Source: Anaerolineae bacterium (GTDB lineage Bacteria; Chloroflexota; Anaerolineae; Promineifilales; Promineifilaceae). From it: 64,000 bases of DNA. The notes beneath the pieces were generated by a model, which was not told the DNA's origin, ran no database searches, and saw only the letters and a list, made by a program, of their open reading frames with translations. Shown here one piece after another: positions 47,371-56,374 of the stretch (position 1 is the first letter of the stretch; each line of letters starts with the position of its first letter). The stretch lies in NCBI GenBank assembly GCA_020848035.1, contig JADLAX010000026.1, forward strand, positions 124,001 to 188,000. The letters run 5' to 3'. The position numbers were made by a program, and so were the translations under genes.

Positions 47371-48000
47371 ATGGAAATAACCTGGTATGGTTTAAGCTGT
47401 TTTCGGCTTACCGAACGTAAACACGCAACCGTTGTCACCGATCCGTACAATGGCAAACTCGGGTTGCCCGGCCTCAAGCTCAAGGGCGATGTGGTGACCG
47501 TCAGCCATGATGCCGCTGGGCACAATTATGCGGAGGGGATCAGCGGAACGCAACACACCCTGAGCGGCCCTGGCGAATATGAGATCGGCAACGTCTTCAT
47601 CACTGGCATTGTTACCCGAAGCACCGCCCGCACCAATCACAACGTCATTTACCTGTTCGATTACGATGGGCTAAAAATTGCCCACCTGGGCGACCTGGAC
47701 AAAGTGCCCGCCCAGACGGAAATCGAAGCGCTGGAAGAAGTCAACGTGCTGCTGCTGCCTGTCGGCGGCGGCAACAGCCTCAACGCCGCTCAAGCGTCTG
47801 AGCTGGTCTCGCTGCTGGAACCCAACATTGTTGTGCCGATGCATTACCAGCTGCCTGGGCTAAAGCTGGAGCTGGAAGGCGTGGATCGTTTCTTAAAAGA
47901 GATGGGGATCACTGAACCAACCGAAGAGGAGAGCCTCAAAATCTCATTGGGCAACCTGCCCGAAGAAACGGAGACCATTCTCTTAACACCAAAAATATAG
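47371..48000 (+). CDS. Metallo-beta-lactamase-fold protein (PF13483 type) with altered metal motif
   Basis: This 209-residue MBL-fold protein opens 'MEITWYGLSCFRL', typical of the UlaG-like/PF13483 family. The metal signature usually reads THDHxDHN; here it is 'S45-H46-D-A48-A-G50-H51-N', so the second His and the Asp are replaced by Ala and Gly. Other sites remain (D108 in 'HLGDLD', H158 in 'PMHYQ'). It may bind a single metal or none. TATAAT at 47338-47343 is a likely -10 and AAGGAG precedes the ATG. The next gene follows after 8 bases. Confidence 0.85.
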   Translation: MEITWYGLSCFRLTERKHATVVTDPYNGKLGLPGLKLKGDVVTVSHDAAGHNYAEGISGTQHTLSGPGEYEIGNVFITGIVTRSTARTNHNVIYLFDYDGLKIAHLGDLDKVPAQTEIEALEEVNVLLLPVGGGNSLNAAQASELVSLLEPNIVVPMHYQLPGLKLELEGVDRFLKEMGITEPTEEESLKISLGNLPEETETILLTPKI

Positions 48001-48008
48001 GAGTCCGC

Positions 48009-48311
48009 ATGGCCGCAAAACTGTTAATGCGCTGGGACGTTCGTCCCGAAACGGAATCTGAATATTTTGAATTTTTGGTCCACGAATTCATTCCTGGGCT
48101 AAACAAGCTGGGCATTTCCGATATTCAGGTGTGGTACACGCAGTATGGCACCTGCGAACAGAAATTGGCCAGCGGCATTGCCAACACCACGGAAAAGATG
48201 CAAGATGCCCTGCGCAGCACCAGCTGGCGTCAGCTTAACGACAAGCTTCAGCAGTACGTCGACAACTTTAGCCAGAAAGTGATACCCGCTACGGGCGGTT
48301 TCCAGATTTAA
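48009..48311 (+). CDS. 100-residue conserved-type hypothetical protein
   Basis: This small soluble protein has 'LLMRWDVRPETESEYFEF', then 'EFIPGLNKLGISDIQVWYTQYG' (in part), an alternation of strands and helices compatible with a dimeric alpha/beta-barrel fold. No catalytic residues are recognised. AGGAG precedes the ATG and the gene follows the MBL-fold gene by 8 bp, so they form an operon that ends in the terminator at 48335. Confidence 0.65.
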   Translation: MAAKLLMRWDVRPETESEYFEFLVHEFIPGLNKLGISDIQVWYTQYGTCEQKLASGIANTTEKMQDALRSTSWRQLNDKLQQYVDNFSQKVIPATGGFQI

Positions 48312-48334
48312 CGCTTATCTGTCAGGATAAACCG

Positions 48335-48366
48335 AAAAGGCCTGCGTGAAGTGGCAGGCCTTTTTT
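48335..48366 (+). terminator. Intrinsic terminator after the MBL operon (bidirectional)
   Basis: AAAAGGCCTGC (48335-48345), an 8-base loop, GCAGGCC (48354-48360) and TTTTTT (48361-48366). The A-run on the left lets it also serve the convergent FmdB gene. Confidence 0.88.
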
Positions 48367-48395
48367 GTTGCTTGTTGCTATGAAGGAATGAGAAA

Positions 48396-48746
48396 TTAAA
48401 CGGCCGCTTTCTCCGTTTTCCCCTTGTTTTTGTCCGCACCACTGTCAGACGTAGTTTCTGTCTTGCTTGTGGCTGCGGCTGCTTCTGGCTTGGTTGAACC
48501 GTTGGCTGTGCTGCCGTTTTCACTGCTTTTGCCATTGGCGGCAGGCGCCGCCGCCCCATTTTTGCCGCGTGTGTCGGTCACGTAAAAACCACTGCCCTTA
48601 AACACAATCCCCACCGAATTTACCACTTTGCGCAGGGTGTTGTCGGTTTCACATTCCGGGCAGTCGGTCAGCGGATCATCGGCCATACGCTGCCGGATTT
48701 CAAATTCATATTCACAATTATTGCATCGATAAGTATATGTTGGCAT
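48396..48746 (-). CDS. FmdB-family zinc-ribbon protein
   Basis: This is a 116-residue protein. Residues 1-45 are the FmdB zinc ribbon ('MPTYTYRCNNCEYEFE' and 'DCPECET', two CxxC pairs), followed by 'GIVFKGSGFYVTD', the standard FmdB continuation. The last 55 residues are a low-complexity Ala/Ser/Thr/Lys tail ending in a Lys-rich segment, probably disordered. Members are thought to regulate amide-degradation genes, but the evidence is weak. It is convergent with the upstream operon and divergent from the PH-domain gene. Confidence 0.88.
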   Translation of the reverse strand: MPTYTYRCNNCEYEFEIRQRMADDPLTDCPECETDNTLRKVVNSVGIVFKGSGFYVTDTRGKNGAAAPAANGKSSENGSTANGSTKPEAAAATSKTETTSDSGADKNKGKTEKAAV

Positions 48747-48849
48747 CTTTCACTATTTCCAGCGAGTGTAGGTTGGAAAACGGCCGTCGCCACCCAAAAT
48801 TTGCCGTCCCAACAAGATCGAATTTTGATTGTAACGCCGTTCTCTTATT

Positions 48850-48879
48850 TGACAACCAGACGGCGAGTATGCTACAACC
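48850..48879 (+). promoter_or_regulatory. Predicted promoter of the PH-domain gene
   Basis: TTGACA (48850-48855), 18 bp, TACAAC (48874-48879) with an extended -10 TG (48871-48872), about 58 bp before the ATG at 48937. Confidence 0.6.
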
Positions 48880-48936
48880 CTTTTGTTAATTTTCTATTAG
48901 CAACCAACCCCATTTTTACATCTGAGGGAGAACCCA

Positions 48937-49491
48937 ATGTCGATTAAAGAAGCTCAAGCGCGTATCAAGGCCCGTGTCTGGCAATCCGTAGCCCAGGCCA
49001 ATTTAAACCTGGCTGCCCTGGACAAAGCCACTTTGGAAAGCTTTGTTGATCTGGTGACCGAGGCCGCCTTATTGGAAATTGACAACGAATTAGATTTATC
49101 ACAGCTGGCCACCAAATCCGCCACCGTGGAAGCGGCCCCGCCAGAAGAGGATGATGAGTTTGGCGAAAAGGTGCTGTGGCAGGGACGGCCGTTGCTGTCC
49201 CTGGTCCTCTACTACACCCTCACCAACGAGCGCATCAAAATCACCTCTGGCCTGCTGGGTAAAGCCCATGAAAACGTGGAGTTGGTGCGCATACAGGACG
49301 TAGACCACAGCCAGACCTTTGGCGAACGTGTCCTGAAAATTGGCGACATCACCATTCGCAGCCACGATCCCAGCCACCCCGAAATTGTGCTGCGCAACGT
49401 GCAGGACCCCGAAAGCGTCTATGAAATCCTGCGCCGCGCCGTGCTCGACGCGCGCAAGCGGCACAATTTTACCTATCGGGAAGAGATGTAG
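48937..49491 (+). CDS. Bacterial PH-domain protein (bPH2-like)
   Basis: This is a 184-residue protein. The N-terminal 75 residues are helical with an acidic linker ('EAAPPEEDDEFGE'); residues 80-170 match the bPH2/YdbS fold: 'VLWQGRPLLSLVLYYTLTNERIKI', 'ENVELVRIQDVDHSQTFGERVLKIGDITI' (both in part). No transmembrane helix is present, unlike most YdbS proteins. The N-terminal helices may bind a partner or membrane surface. GAGGGAGAAC precedes the ATG. Confidence 0.8.
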   Translation: MSIKEAQARIKARVWQSVAQANLNLAALDKATLESFVDLVTEAALLEIDNELDLSQLATKSATVEAAPPEEDDEFGEKVLWQGRPLLSLVLYYTLTNERIKITSGLLGKAHENVELVRIQDVDHSQTFGERVLKIGDITIRSHDPSHPEIVLRNVQDPESVYEILRRAVLDARKRHNFTYREEM

Positions 49492-49506
49492 TCGGTAAGC
49501 CGATTT

Positions 49507-49553
49507 GTAATTGGGTAATTGGGTAATTGATTTCCAACTAATTACCCAATTAC
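49507..49553. repeat. 14-bp hairpin from GTAATTGGGTAATT words
   Basis: GTAATTGGGTAATT (49507-49520) and AATTACCCAATTAC (49540-49553) around 19 bases, with extra copies of each word beside them. It lies between the convergent PH-domain and histidine-kinase genes. Confidence 0.85.
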
Positions 49554-49565
49554 TAAATTACCCAC

Positions 49566-50855
49566 TTACTTCCCGTCATTCGGCAGGCTAAACCCCACAA
49601 TCGCGCCCCCTTCTGGCGCATTTTCGGCCCAGATACGGCCGTTATGCGCCGTCACAATCCCCTTAGCAATGGCCAGACCCAACCCCGCCCCGCTGCCCGA
49701 CGTCCGGCTGCGCGCTTCTTCGCCCCGGTAAAACTGCTCAAAAACTCGCTCCAGATCGTTGGGGGCAAAGCCGGGGCCAGAATCTTGCACGGTGACAACG
49801 ACCTGGTTGGGGTGGCGAACGGCCGTTAGCCGCACCGTCCCCCCGGCAGGCGTGTAGCGCAGCGCATTGCTCACCAGGTTGGCAATTACCCGCCCAATCT
49901 TCGGTGCGCACATCTGCACCAGCCCTAAATTGGCCGCCACCGAACCTTCCAGCGTCACGCCCTGATCCTTGGCCAATGCCTGGAACATTTCCATCGTGTC
50001 AGACACCAGGTCACTCATAGCGTGCTGGGCCATCTCCATGCTCAAACCACCGGCATCCAGCTGAGCCAGCTCAAACAAATCGTCGATGATGTCGTTCAGG
50101 GCGATAATGTCGCTGCGAATGGTGCGGTAGTAGCGTGTCACCGTCGCCGGGTCGTCCACCACACCGTCGTGCAGCGCCTCGATCATGGCGCGAATGCTGG
50201 TGAGCGGCGTGCGCAAATCGTGCGAGGTCCAGGCGATGAGATCTTTGCGCAGCTTTTCCAGCTCTTCACGCTGCTGGGCCGCCTGCTGCAGCTGGGCCGC
50301 CATCTCGTTGAAGGTATTGCCCACCATCGCCACCTCATCCCGCCCAGAAATCAAAACACGCGCCGTCAGGTTGCCCTCGGCAATTTGCTGGGCCGTACGC
50401 GCCAGTTGGCGCAGGCCATCCGTCACGCTGGCGGCGACGAAGATACCAAACGTAGTAGCGATCACCGCAGCAAACAGCAGCAGCACGCCGCTCAAAATGA
50501 GGTCATGCTCGTCATTAAAAAACATGCGCTCAGACATGATCCACACGTTGATCAAAATGACAATAGCGGCCCAGCCGTAGGTCAGCACCAGCGTCAGGCT
50601 GAGCGAACGCGAACGCGCCAGTCCACTGCGGTACAGCAGGTAACCCATCACCAGTGAACCGAGCGAGGAGAGGCTGAGCCAATACATCAGCGTGGTGATC
50701 TCCTCCATTGGGGCCTGCATGACGGCGACCATCAGGACGGCCACGAGGGTGAGCGCGGCGACGATACCCACGGCAAAGATGCGCCAGGGTGAGCGGCTGA
50801 GCGAGTCGGCGTAGACAAAATTGTCTTGTGTGGGGCTGTTTACCATGAGCTTCAT
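49566..50855 (-). CDS. Membrane sensor histidine kinase, HAMP-HisKA-HATPase
   Basis: This 429-residue kinase has four hydrophobic helices (about 27-46, 53-75, 87-107 and 118-142) with almost no extracytoplasmic domain, then HAMP (about 140-195), HisKA with H212 in 'WTSHDLRTPL', and HATPase with 'NLVSNALRYTP', 'DSGPGFAP' and 'GSGAGLGLAIAK'. A compact sensor of this kind may sense membrane state. It is the second gene of a minus-strand operon: ATG 50855 overlaps the stop of the response regulator as ATGA, so the two are cotranslated. Confidence 0.93.
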   Translation of the reverse strand: MKLMVNSPTQDNFVYADSLSRSPWRIFAVGIVAALTLVAVLMVAVMQAPMEEITTLMYWLSLSSLGSLVMGYLLYRSGLARSRSLSLTLVLTYGWAAIVILINVWIMSERMFFNDEHDLILSGVLLLFAAVIATTFGIFVAASVTDGLRQLARTAQQIAEGNLTARVLISGRDEVAMVGNTFNEMAAQLQQAAQQREELEKLRKDLIAWTSHDLRTPLTSIRAMIEALHDGVVDDPATVTRYYRTIRSDIIALNDIIDDLFELAQLDAGGLSMEMAQHAMSDLVSDTMEMFQALAKDQGVTLEGSVAANLGLVQMCAPKIGRVIANLVSNALRYTPAGGTVRLTAVRHPNQVVVTVQDSGPGFAPNDLERVFEQFYRGEEARSRTSGSGAGLGLAIAKGIVTAHNGRIWAENAPEGGAIVGFSLPNDGK

Positions 50856-51571
50856 CCGGGATCAAACTTGTAGCCAACCCCCCACACGGTCAGCAGGTGG
50901 CTGGGATTGCTGGGATCAATTTCAATTTTCTCGCGCAGGCGGCGAATGTGCACGGTGACGGTGCTGGGATCGACGTATTCGGAGAAGCCCCAGACGTTTT
51001 CCAGGAGCTGGTCGCGCTTAAACACCTGCCGCGGATGGCTGACCATAAACCAGAGCAGGTTAAATTCGGTGGCGGTGAGATCAATCGATTCGCCGCGCAC
51101 GGTGACGATGCGGGTTTTGGGATCGATGGAGAGATCGTGGTACTGCAACGGCCGTTCCCCCCTCTCGCCACCTGTGCCCCGCGTCCGGCGCAACACCGCC
51201 TTCACCCGCGACACCAGCTCGGCCGGGGAAAATGGCTTGGTGACGTAATCGTCTGCGCCCAATTCCAGGCCGTAGATACGGTCGGTTTCCTGCCGCCGGG
51301 CGGTGAGCATGATGACGGGCACATCGGAGCCAGCGTCGTCGCGCAGGCGGCGCACAATTTCCAGGCCATCCACCTCAGGCAGCATCAGGTCTAGCACCAC
51401 CAGGGCGGGCAGTTGCTCGTGAATGGCGCTGAGGGCGGAACGGCCGTCACGCGCCACCCGCACCGTAAACCCTTCGCGCTTCAAATACAGGGCCACCACC
51501 TCCACCACGGAGGCTTCATCATCAACAACCAAAATGTCTCCATAGTCGCTGAAAGTTTGATTGAGCGTCAT
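50852..51571 (-). CDS. OmpR/PhoB-family response regulator
   Basis: This 239-residue protein has a receiver domain with acidic D17-D18, phosphoacceptor D61 in 'VVLDLMLPEVDG' and K112 in 'DDYVTKPFSP', followed by a winged-helix DNA-binding domain ('DLTATEFNLLWFMVSHP', 'YVDPSTVTVHIRRLREKIE'). The frame extends to 51619, but ATG 51571 gives the normal family start. It is paired with the histidine kinase downstream through an ATGA overlap. The target genes are not evident; the divergent molybdoenzyme at 51983 is a candidate. Confidence 0.95.
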   Translation of the reverse strand: MTLNQTFSDYGDILVVDDEASVVEVVALYLKREGFTVRVARDGRSALSAIHEQLPALVVLDLMLPEVDGLEIVRRLRDDAGSDVPVIMLTARRQETDRIYGLELGADDYVTKPFSPAELVSRVKAVLRRTRGTGGERGERPLQYHDLSIDPKTRIVTVRGESIDLTATEFNLLWFMVSHPRQVFKRDQLLENVWGFSEYVDPSTVTVHIRRLREKIEIDPSNPSHLLTVWGVGYKFDPG

Positions 51572-51982
51572 GTTTTGTATACTCCTGGCTGAGCGGCGAT
51601 GGCCCTGGCCGATGGTCAAAAATGATCGGTGGCAACCTTAGCCCAAAATTATTACAGCACTGTTACAGGCAGCTGTTCACCAGAGGGGGTTAATCGTTTT
51701 GTAAGAATTTCCTAAGCCCGCTGTCACACGGATTTGCTAGAGTTGTGTTTCAGCTATTATGCGCCCGGTACCTAACCTTGCCAACTGCAAGGAGTAAAAC
51801 ACGAATGAAACGAATGAACGAATGAAACGAATAAACTGAAATAAGAATGGGTCTTCAAGATTTCGGGGGGGATAGCGTGAAACGTGAAACGTGATGGCCC
51901 TCTGGTCACGTTTCATTTTTCACGCATCACGAGCTGTAAACCCTGAATTCCTAAAGAGCCATAAATCTTTAACCAGGATCCG
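51572..51982. other. 411-bp intergenic region with word repeats; no gene seen
   Basis: It holds a possible promoter (TATTAT at 51755-51760), a run of ACGAATGA words (51801-51835) and a hairpin of GTGAAACGTGA words: TGAAACGTGA (51885-51894) with TCACGTTTCA (51906-51915), nested in GCGTGA/TCACGC. It separates the divergent two-component operon and molybdoenzyme gene. No ORF of protein-like character was found. Confidence 0.75.
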
Positions 51983-53035
51983 ATGACCCAACAACTTTCG
52001 CGACGACATTTTTTGCAGGCGGCATCCGGTACGGCCGTATTCCTCCTTATCGGCTGCCGCACCGCTGCCAAAACCGCCCCGCCAGCAACGGCCGTTCCGC
52101 CAACGGCCGTTCCATCTCCCACGCTGCCCCCGCTCAGCCTCGACATCATCCTGACGCCCAACGACGAATTTTACGTCATGGAAACCAACGGCACGCCCAG
52201 TGTGGACCGCGACACCTGGCAGCTCATCATCGACGGCCTGGTAGAAAATCCGCTCACGCTGAGTTTTGCCGACATTGAAACACGGCCGTTTATCGAGCAA
52301 ATGCGCACGTTGGAGTGCATCGGCAACGCTGTGGGTGGCAACCAGATTGGCAACGCGGTCTGGGGTGGCATCCTGCTGGCCGATTTGCTGGCGGAGGTGA
52401 GGGTGTTGGATACGGCCGTGCGCGCTCGCTTCGAAGCCGCCGACAATTACGAAACCTCCGTCACCCTGGAGTGGCTCAACCAGCCAGGCGCGATGTTGGC
52501 CACCCAGATGAACGGCGCACCCTTGCCGCCGGAACACGGCTACCCGCTGCGCCTCTTCATGCCCGGCCTGTACGGCCAAAAAATGCCCAAATGGATCACC
52601 CGCATCGAGTTTATCGCCGATTCCGACCACCTGGGCACGTGGGAAAAACAGGGCTGGTCGAATGTAGCGGCCGTTAAGACCAACTCCATCCTCATGCAGC
52701 CGACTCACATTCAAAAAGTGCCGCTGGCCCCGCTGGAACTCTTCGGTGTGGCCTATGCTGGTGACCGGCACATCACCCAGGTGGAGGTGGGTATCGAGCA
52801 GGACGGCGATCTGCGCTGGCAACCCGTTACCGAACTGGTGCGCGGCCCCAGCGACGAGGTGTGGACACAGTTCTACCTGCCCTGGACGCCGCCTGCGGCC
52901 GGAACCTACACCCTGCTCGTCCGGGCCACCGACGCCACCGGCTTTGTGCAAACGGAGCGCGCCCGGGGCATCCTGGAAGGTGCGTTCCCCGACGGCACAG
53001 ACAAGATTCACAACATTGTGATTGTGGTGGAGTAG
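51983..53035 (+). CDS. Sulfite-oxidase-fold molybdopterin oxidoreductase, Tat-exported lipoprotein
   Basis: This is a 350-residue protein. A Tat-type signal 'SRRHFLQAASG' runs into lipobox 'LLIGC' (C25), so it is probably exported folded and lipid-anchored. A Pro/Thr linker (30-50), written by two copies of ACGGCCGTTCC, leads to the oxidoreductase molybdopterin domain with the Mo-binding Cys C112 in 'TLECIGNAVGG', and a C-terminal Mo-co dimerisation domain (about 245-345). No heme domain is present, as in many bacterial sulfite-dehydrogenase-like enzymes. The physiological substrate is unknown. Confidence 0.9.
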   Translation: MTQQLSRRHFLQAASGTAVFLLIGCRTAAKTAPPATAVPPTAVPSPTLPPLSLDIILTPNDEFYVMETNGTPSVDRDTWQLIIDGLVENPLTLSFADIETRPFIEQMRTLECIGNAVGGNQIGNAVWGGILLADLLAEVRVLDTAVRARFEAADNYETSVTLEWLNQPGAMLATQMNGAPLPPEHGYPLRLFMPGLYGQKMPKWITRIEFIADSDHLGTWEKQGWSNVAAVKTNSILMQPTHIQKVPLAPLELFGVAYAGDRHITQVEVGIEQDGDLRWQPVTELVRGPSDEVWTQFYLPWTPPAAGTYTLLVRATDATGFVQTERARGILEGAFPDGTDKIHNIVIVVE

Positions 53036-53096
53036 ATGTCATCCTGTTTAAAGATTGGGCCAACCTGAGAGATTGCCCAATCGCAAGGCCGTTTGC

Positions 53097-55646
53097 TTAC
53101 GGCCGTTGCCGCTTCCACCACACGGCCGTTCCCCCACCTACCACCACCAACCCCACCACCACCCACCAAATCCACCCGCCAAAAACGCCAGCGGCTGGCG
53201 CGATAGGTGCAATAACAGTGGGCGTGGGCGAAGGAACGGCCGTTGCCCCCGGTTCTGGCGTAGGCAGCGCTTCAAGCTGCAAGATGAGCAGCGGCAAATC
53301 ATGGTCAGTTGTTTTGAAGGGCAGCGCAGCGGGGGAAACGTCTACCGCCAGCGCATCGGGGTAATCGGCATTGACGTGCAAAATCATCACCCCAGCCACG
53401 TCGTCTTGCAGGGCGGGTGTGAGGAAGATGCCATCAATCAGTTGGGCGACACCGCCGTAGACAAAGCTGTAGCGCGTTTCGTCGGGCAGGCGGAGCAGCA
53501 CGTTTTCCAGACGGCCGTTTTCCGCCAGCGTGCGCAGCGGTGCGGCCTGCTCAAAATCATTAAAGTCACCCAAAACAATGACATTGGCCTCCGGGTTTTC
53601 GGCCAGGATGGCGCTGACCAGCCCGGCGACGTGCTTGGCCTGAGCCAGCCGCCAGGGCGCAGTTTCCACCTCGCCGCCCAGCTTGGATTTAAAGTGGTTG
53701 ACGATGACGGTAAACGGCCGTTCTGCCACCAACAATTCCACCAGCAGCGGCGGCCGGGAAAAGAGAGCAGCCTGTCCCTCGGGACAACTGAGGCGGGGGT
53801 CGGTGACGGCCGTTTCCAGCACGGTACAGCTTTGCATGAGTTGGGCCGATTGGACCGTCACCAGGTTGGGATTACTCAACAGCGCCAGGTCAATGCCGCG
53901 CGCATCGGCACTGTCCAGGTGGGTGACGGCGTAGGTGAAGCCGCAGCCGGGCGCAGCCAATAAGGCCAACTCGTCCAGCAAAATGCCTGTTTCCACCTCC
54001 TGCACGGCCACCAGCGTGGGGCAGTTAAGCGTTTGCGTCAGCGCGGCGGCCAATTTTTGCTGCTTGAGGTGCAGCTCCAATTCCAGCGGCTTTGGCTCGG
54101 CATCGTCGCCCGTATCGTCGTTCAGGTCGAAATAATTTTCCATGTTGAAGCTGGCAATACTGATCTGGTCCACCAGCAAATCGGGGGCAGCGGGCGGCGG
54201 CGGCAGGGCAACGGCCGTTACCCCCACTTCAACCCCCGCCTGCTGCACAATTTTGAACTGGTCGAAGTTGTAAGTCAGCGGCCCAACCAGGCCGCTCACC
54301 AGATCGCCGGTTTTGACGTGCGGAAAGCCATCGCAGAACTGGTCAGATTGGTACAAAATCGGCACCACCTGGCCAATGGGATCGCTGAGCACGCGGCGAA
54401 AAATGCGCGGTGTGGTTACCGTCGGCGCAACCACAGCAAAGCCGCAGCTGCTAAACGTTGGCCCCACCACCCGTGCCGGATCGGCGATTTGCCCGCGCAT
54501 GCCTTCCAGCGGCTCGAAGTAGGCGGCCAGGGCGTCGGGCGCGGCAGGCGGGTCGACGAGGATGGGGAGAGGCAGAGGTTGGCCGCTCAGTTCCACCTTG
54601 ATTTGCAGCGCGTTGTCGTCAATTTCGGTGAGGCCGAAAAACTCGGTCACCAGCCCAGATACACGCACCTGATCGCCCATTTGGAAAGACGGCCGTTCCC
54701 GTCCCAAAAAGATCGCTATGCCATCAGAAGTGGCCGGATCGCCATCCTCGTAGCCCGGAATGTCCTGCACAAAAGCGGTGTAGAAAGTGGTGCCCGCCGT
54801 GTTGCGGTCCTCGTACACGCCGGTGACGATGCCGCGAAAGGTGACGTTTTGGTTTAGCGCCGCCGCCACCTCACCCGCACCCTGAATGGTGCCGATGGGC
54901 GGCAGATTCTCCAGCTCGGCGGGGTTAAGCGGGGCGCGGCAGGCGTCGTCGAACTGGACGGTGCCGGGGGTTGGCATTTCTTGCGGCTGCCAGTCGGTGG
55001 CGGTGTCGGTGTCGCAGTTGGCGGGGTGGCGCTCGATGGATTGGTTCTGGAAAACGGCCGTTACCGCAGGCCCAAAAAAGGTCGTCTGGTCGCCGTAATT
55101 GACGCTGTCGATAATCAGATTGCGCTCGTTGAGCAGCACCACTTCGTCGCCGTCGTTGGCCAGGGCGATGTCGCCGGTGGCCCAGAGCAGCGCACTGCGC
55201 ATGTCGGGTACAGCGGGATCGGAATCGGTCAGTTCAAAGTCAGGATTTGTGCCGTAGAGGAAGCGGAAGCCAACGGCCGTTTGGGCCACCACCACTGCCT
55301 GTTCGGGCTCCAGCAGCGTGCCGTCGGGGAAGCGGCGCATCCCTTCGCCGCCGCCGCTCTGCTCCTCGTCGCCAATTTTGATGTCGCTGAGGTCGAGAAC
55401 GGCCGTACCCACGTTGGCAATCTCCAGCCACTCCCGCTCCGACTCCTCGCCGGGTGGATTGTAAAACACCTCGGTGAGGAGCAGGCCGGGGTTGGGGATT
55501 TGGGCGTGCTTTCTCTCGCTCGGGCCGGACTCCTGGCCGTGCCCCCTGTCTTCAGCGAAAGCGTGTGTTGGTTGGAAAATAGTGGTGAGGTAGAAGACGG
55601 CCGTTGCCCCCAGCAGCAGCCATCGCCAAACAAACTTCTGGTGCAT
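53097..55646 (-). CDS. Cell-surface endonuclease/exonuclease/phosphatase (ExeM/NucH-like) with lamin-tail domain
   Basis: This is an 849-residue protein: signal peptide (about 1-30), lamin-tail domain (about 45-190: 'LLTEVFYNPPGEESEREWLEI' in part, 'DGDEVVLLN'), an OB-fold region ('TFRGIVTGVYED'), and an endonuclease/exonuclease/phosphatase domain (about 495-800) with 'SIASFNMENYF', 'VAVQEVE', 'VNHFKSKLGG', 'VLGDFNDFE' and 'TTDHDLP'. A C-terminal transmembrane helix ('WWVVVGLVVVGGGTAVWW') and 'KRQRP' anchor it. The layout matches extracellular DNases such as ExeM that use extracellular DNA. ATG 55646 is the start; the upstream part lacks a signal peptide. Confidence 0.88.
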   Translation of the reverse strand: MHQKFVWRWLLLGATAVFYLTTIFQPTHAFAEDRGHGQESGPSERKHAQIPNPGLLLTEVFYNPPGEESEREWLEIANVGTAVLDLSDIKIGDEEQSGGGEGMRRFPDGTLLEPEQAVVVAQTAVGFRFLYGTNPDFELTDSDPAVPDMRSALLWATGDIALANDGDEVVLLNERNLIIDSVNYGDQTTFFGPAVTAVFQNQSIERHPANCDTDTATDWQPQEMPTPGTVQFDDACRAPLNPAELENLPPIGTIQGAGEVAAALNQNVTFRGIVTGVYEDRNTAGTTFYTAFVQDIPGYEDGDPATSDGIAIFLGRERPSFQMGDQVRVSGLVTEFFGLTEIDDNALQIKVELSGQPLPLPILVDPPAAPDALAAYFEPLEGMRGQIADPARVVGPTFSSCGFAVVAPTVTTPRIFRRVLSDPIGQVVPILYQSDQFCDGFPHVKTGDLVSGLVGPLTYNFDQFKIVQQAGVEVGVTAVALPPPPAAPDLLVDQISIASFNMENYFDLNDDTGDDAEPKPLELELHLKQQKLAAALTQTLNCPTLVAVQEVETGILLDELALLAAPGCGFTYAVTHLDSADARGIDLALLSNPNLVTVQSAQLMQSCTVLETAVTDPRLSCPEGQAALFSRPPLLVELLVAERPFTVIVNHFKSKLGGEVETAPWRLAQAKHVAGLVSAILAENPEANVIVLGDFNDFEQAAPLRTLAENGRLENVLLRLPDETRYSFVYGGVAQLIDGIFLTPALQDDVAGVMILHVNADYPDALAVDVSPAALPFKTTDHDLPLLILQLEALPTPEPGATAVPSPTPTVIAPIAPAAGVFGGWIWWVVVGLVVVGGGTAVWWKRQRP

Positions 55647-55789
55647 GATTCTGTTCCCTCCAAACTGGTTGCAGAATTTTACCGCAGAGAACGCAGAGGG
55701 CACAGAGTTTTTCTGAGTGTTTTTATGGCGGGTCGTTTAGCAAATACGGCCGTTTACCGCCGCCAGTCCAGATACTCCTCATCTTTTTA

Positions 55790-55818
55790 TTGGAAGCAAT
55801 ATCCATGTCTTGTATACT
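55790..55818 (+). promoter_or_regulatory. Predicted promoter of the 55883 gene
   Basis: TTGGAA (55790-55795), 17 bp, TATACT (55813-55818), about 65 bp upstream of the ATG. Confidence 0.6.
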
Positions 55819-55882
55819 GCCGGGTACGTTTTGATTGTCCTTGCAGGTTGCCTGCGGCAGCCTGCCATCTGGAGGAGAATAA

Positions 55883-56326
55883 ATGACCACAAGCAGTGAA
55901 AATCGCCCCGCCCTCTTGCAAAAACTGGATGGAAATTGGGTTGCCATCGGTGACATCATGGGCAAGCCGGTTCAATACACCGTCGTTAACGCACCAGCCC
56001 TTCAAGCCCAGTACACGGAAATCTCCATGAACGATGTACAGGTCCCCTCCCAGTATGAAGCACGAATCTTCGTCGGGTACGACAGCGACTCAAGTCAGGT
56101 TATCGCGCACTGGATGGACAGCTTTGGCGCGCAATATTCGATCCCCCACGGCACCGGCACACTTTCAGAAAATGAGATCGAATTTATCGTTCCATATCCA
56201 AGCGGCTCTTTTAAGGACAAATTTGTCTATTCCCCCGCAGACGACTCCTGGACGTTGCAGATTACCGCACAAAAACCAGACGGGTCGTGGCAGCACTTTG
56301 CCCGGTACACCTTTAGTCGGGCGTAA
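55883..56326 (+). CDS. Hypothetical protein, lipocalin-like beta fold
   Basis: This 147-residue soluble protein consists mainly of beta strands ('LLQKLDGNWVAIGDIMGKPVQYTV' in part, 'EARIFVGYDSDSSQVIAHWMD', 'SWTLQITAQKPDGSW'). The pattern resembles DUF1579/lipocalin-like domains that measure small hydrophobic ligands. No catalytic residue is visible. GGAGGAG precedes the ATG, and a good promoter and a terminator make it a single-gene unit. Confidence 0.65.
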   Translation: MTTSSENRPALLQKLDGNWVAIGDIMGKPVQYTVVNAPALQAQYTEISMNDVQVPSQYEARIFVGYDSDSSQVIAHWMDSFGAQYSIPHGTGTLSENEIEFIVPYPSGSFKDKFVYSPADDSWTLQITAQKPDGSWQHFARYTFSRA

Positions 56327-56342
56327 TAAACCGTAACAGATC

Positions 56343-56374
56343 ATGCCGCTAACCGGGGAGCCGCGGCATTTTTA
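56343..56374 (+). terminator. Intrinsic terminator of the 55883 gene
   Basis: ATGCCGC (56343-56349) and GCGGCAT (56363-56369), followed by TTTT, 14 bases after the stop. Confidence 0.75.
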
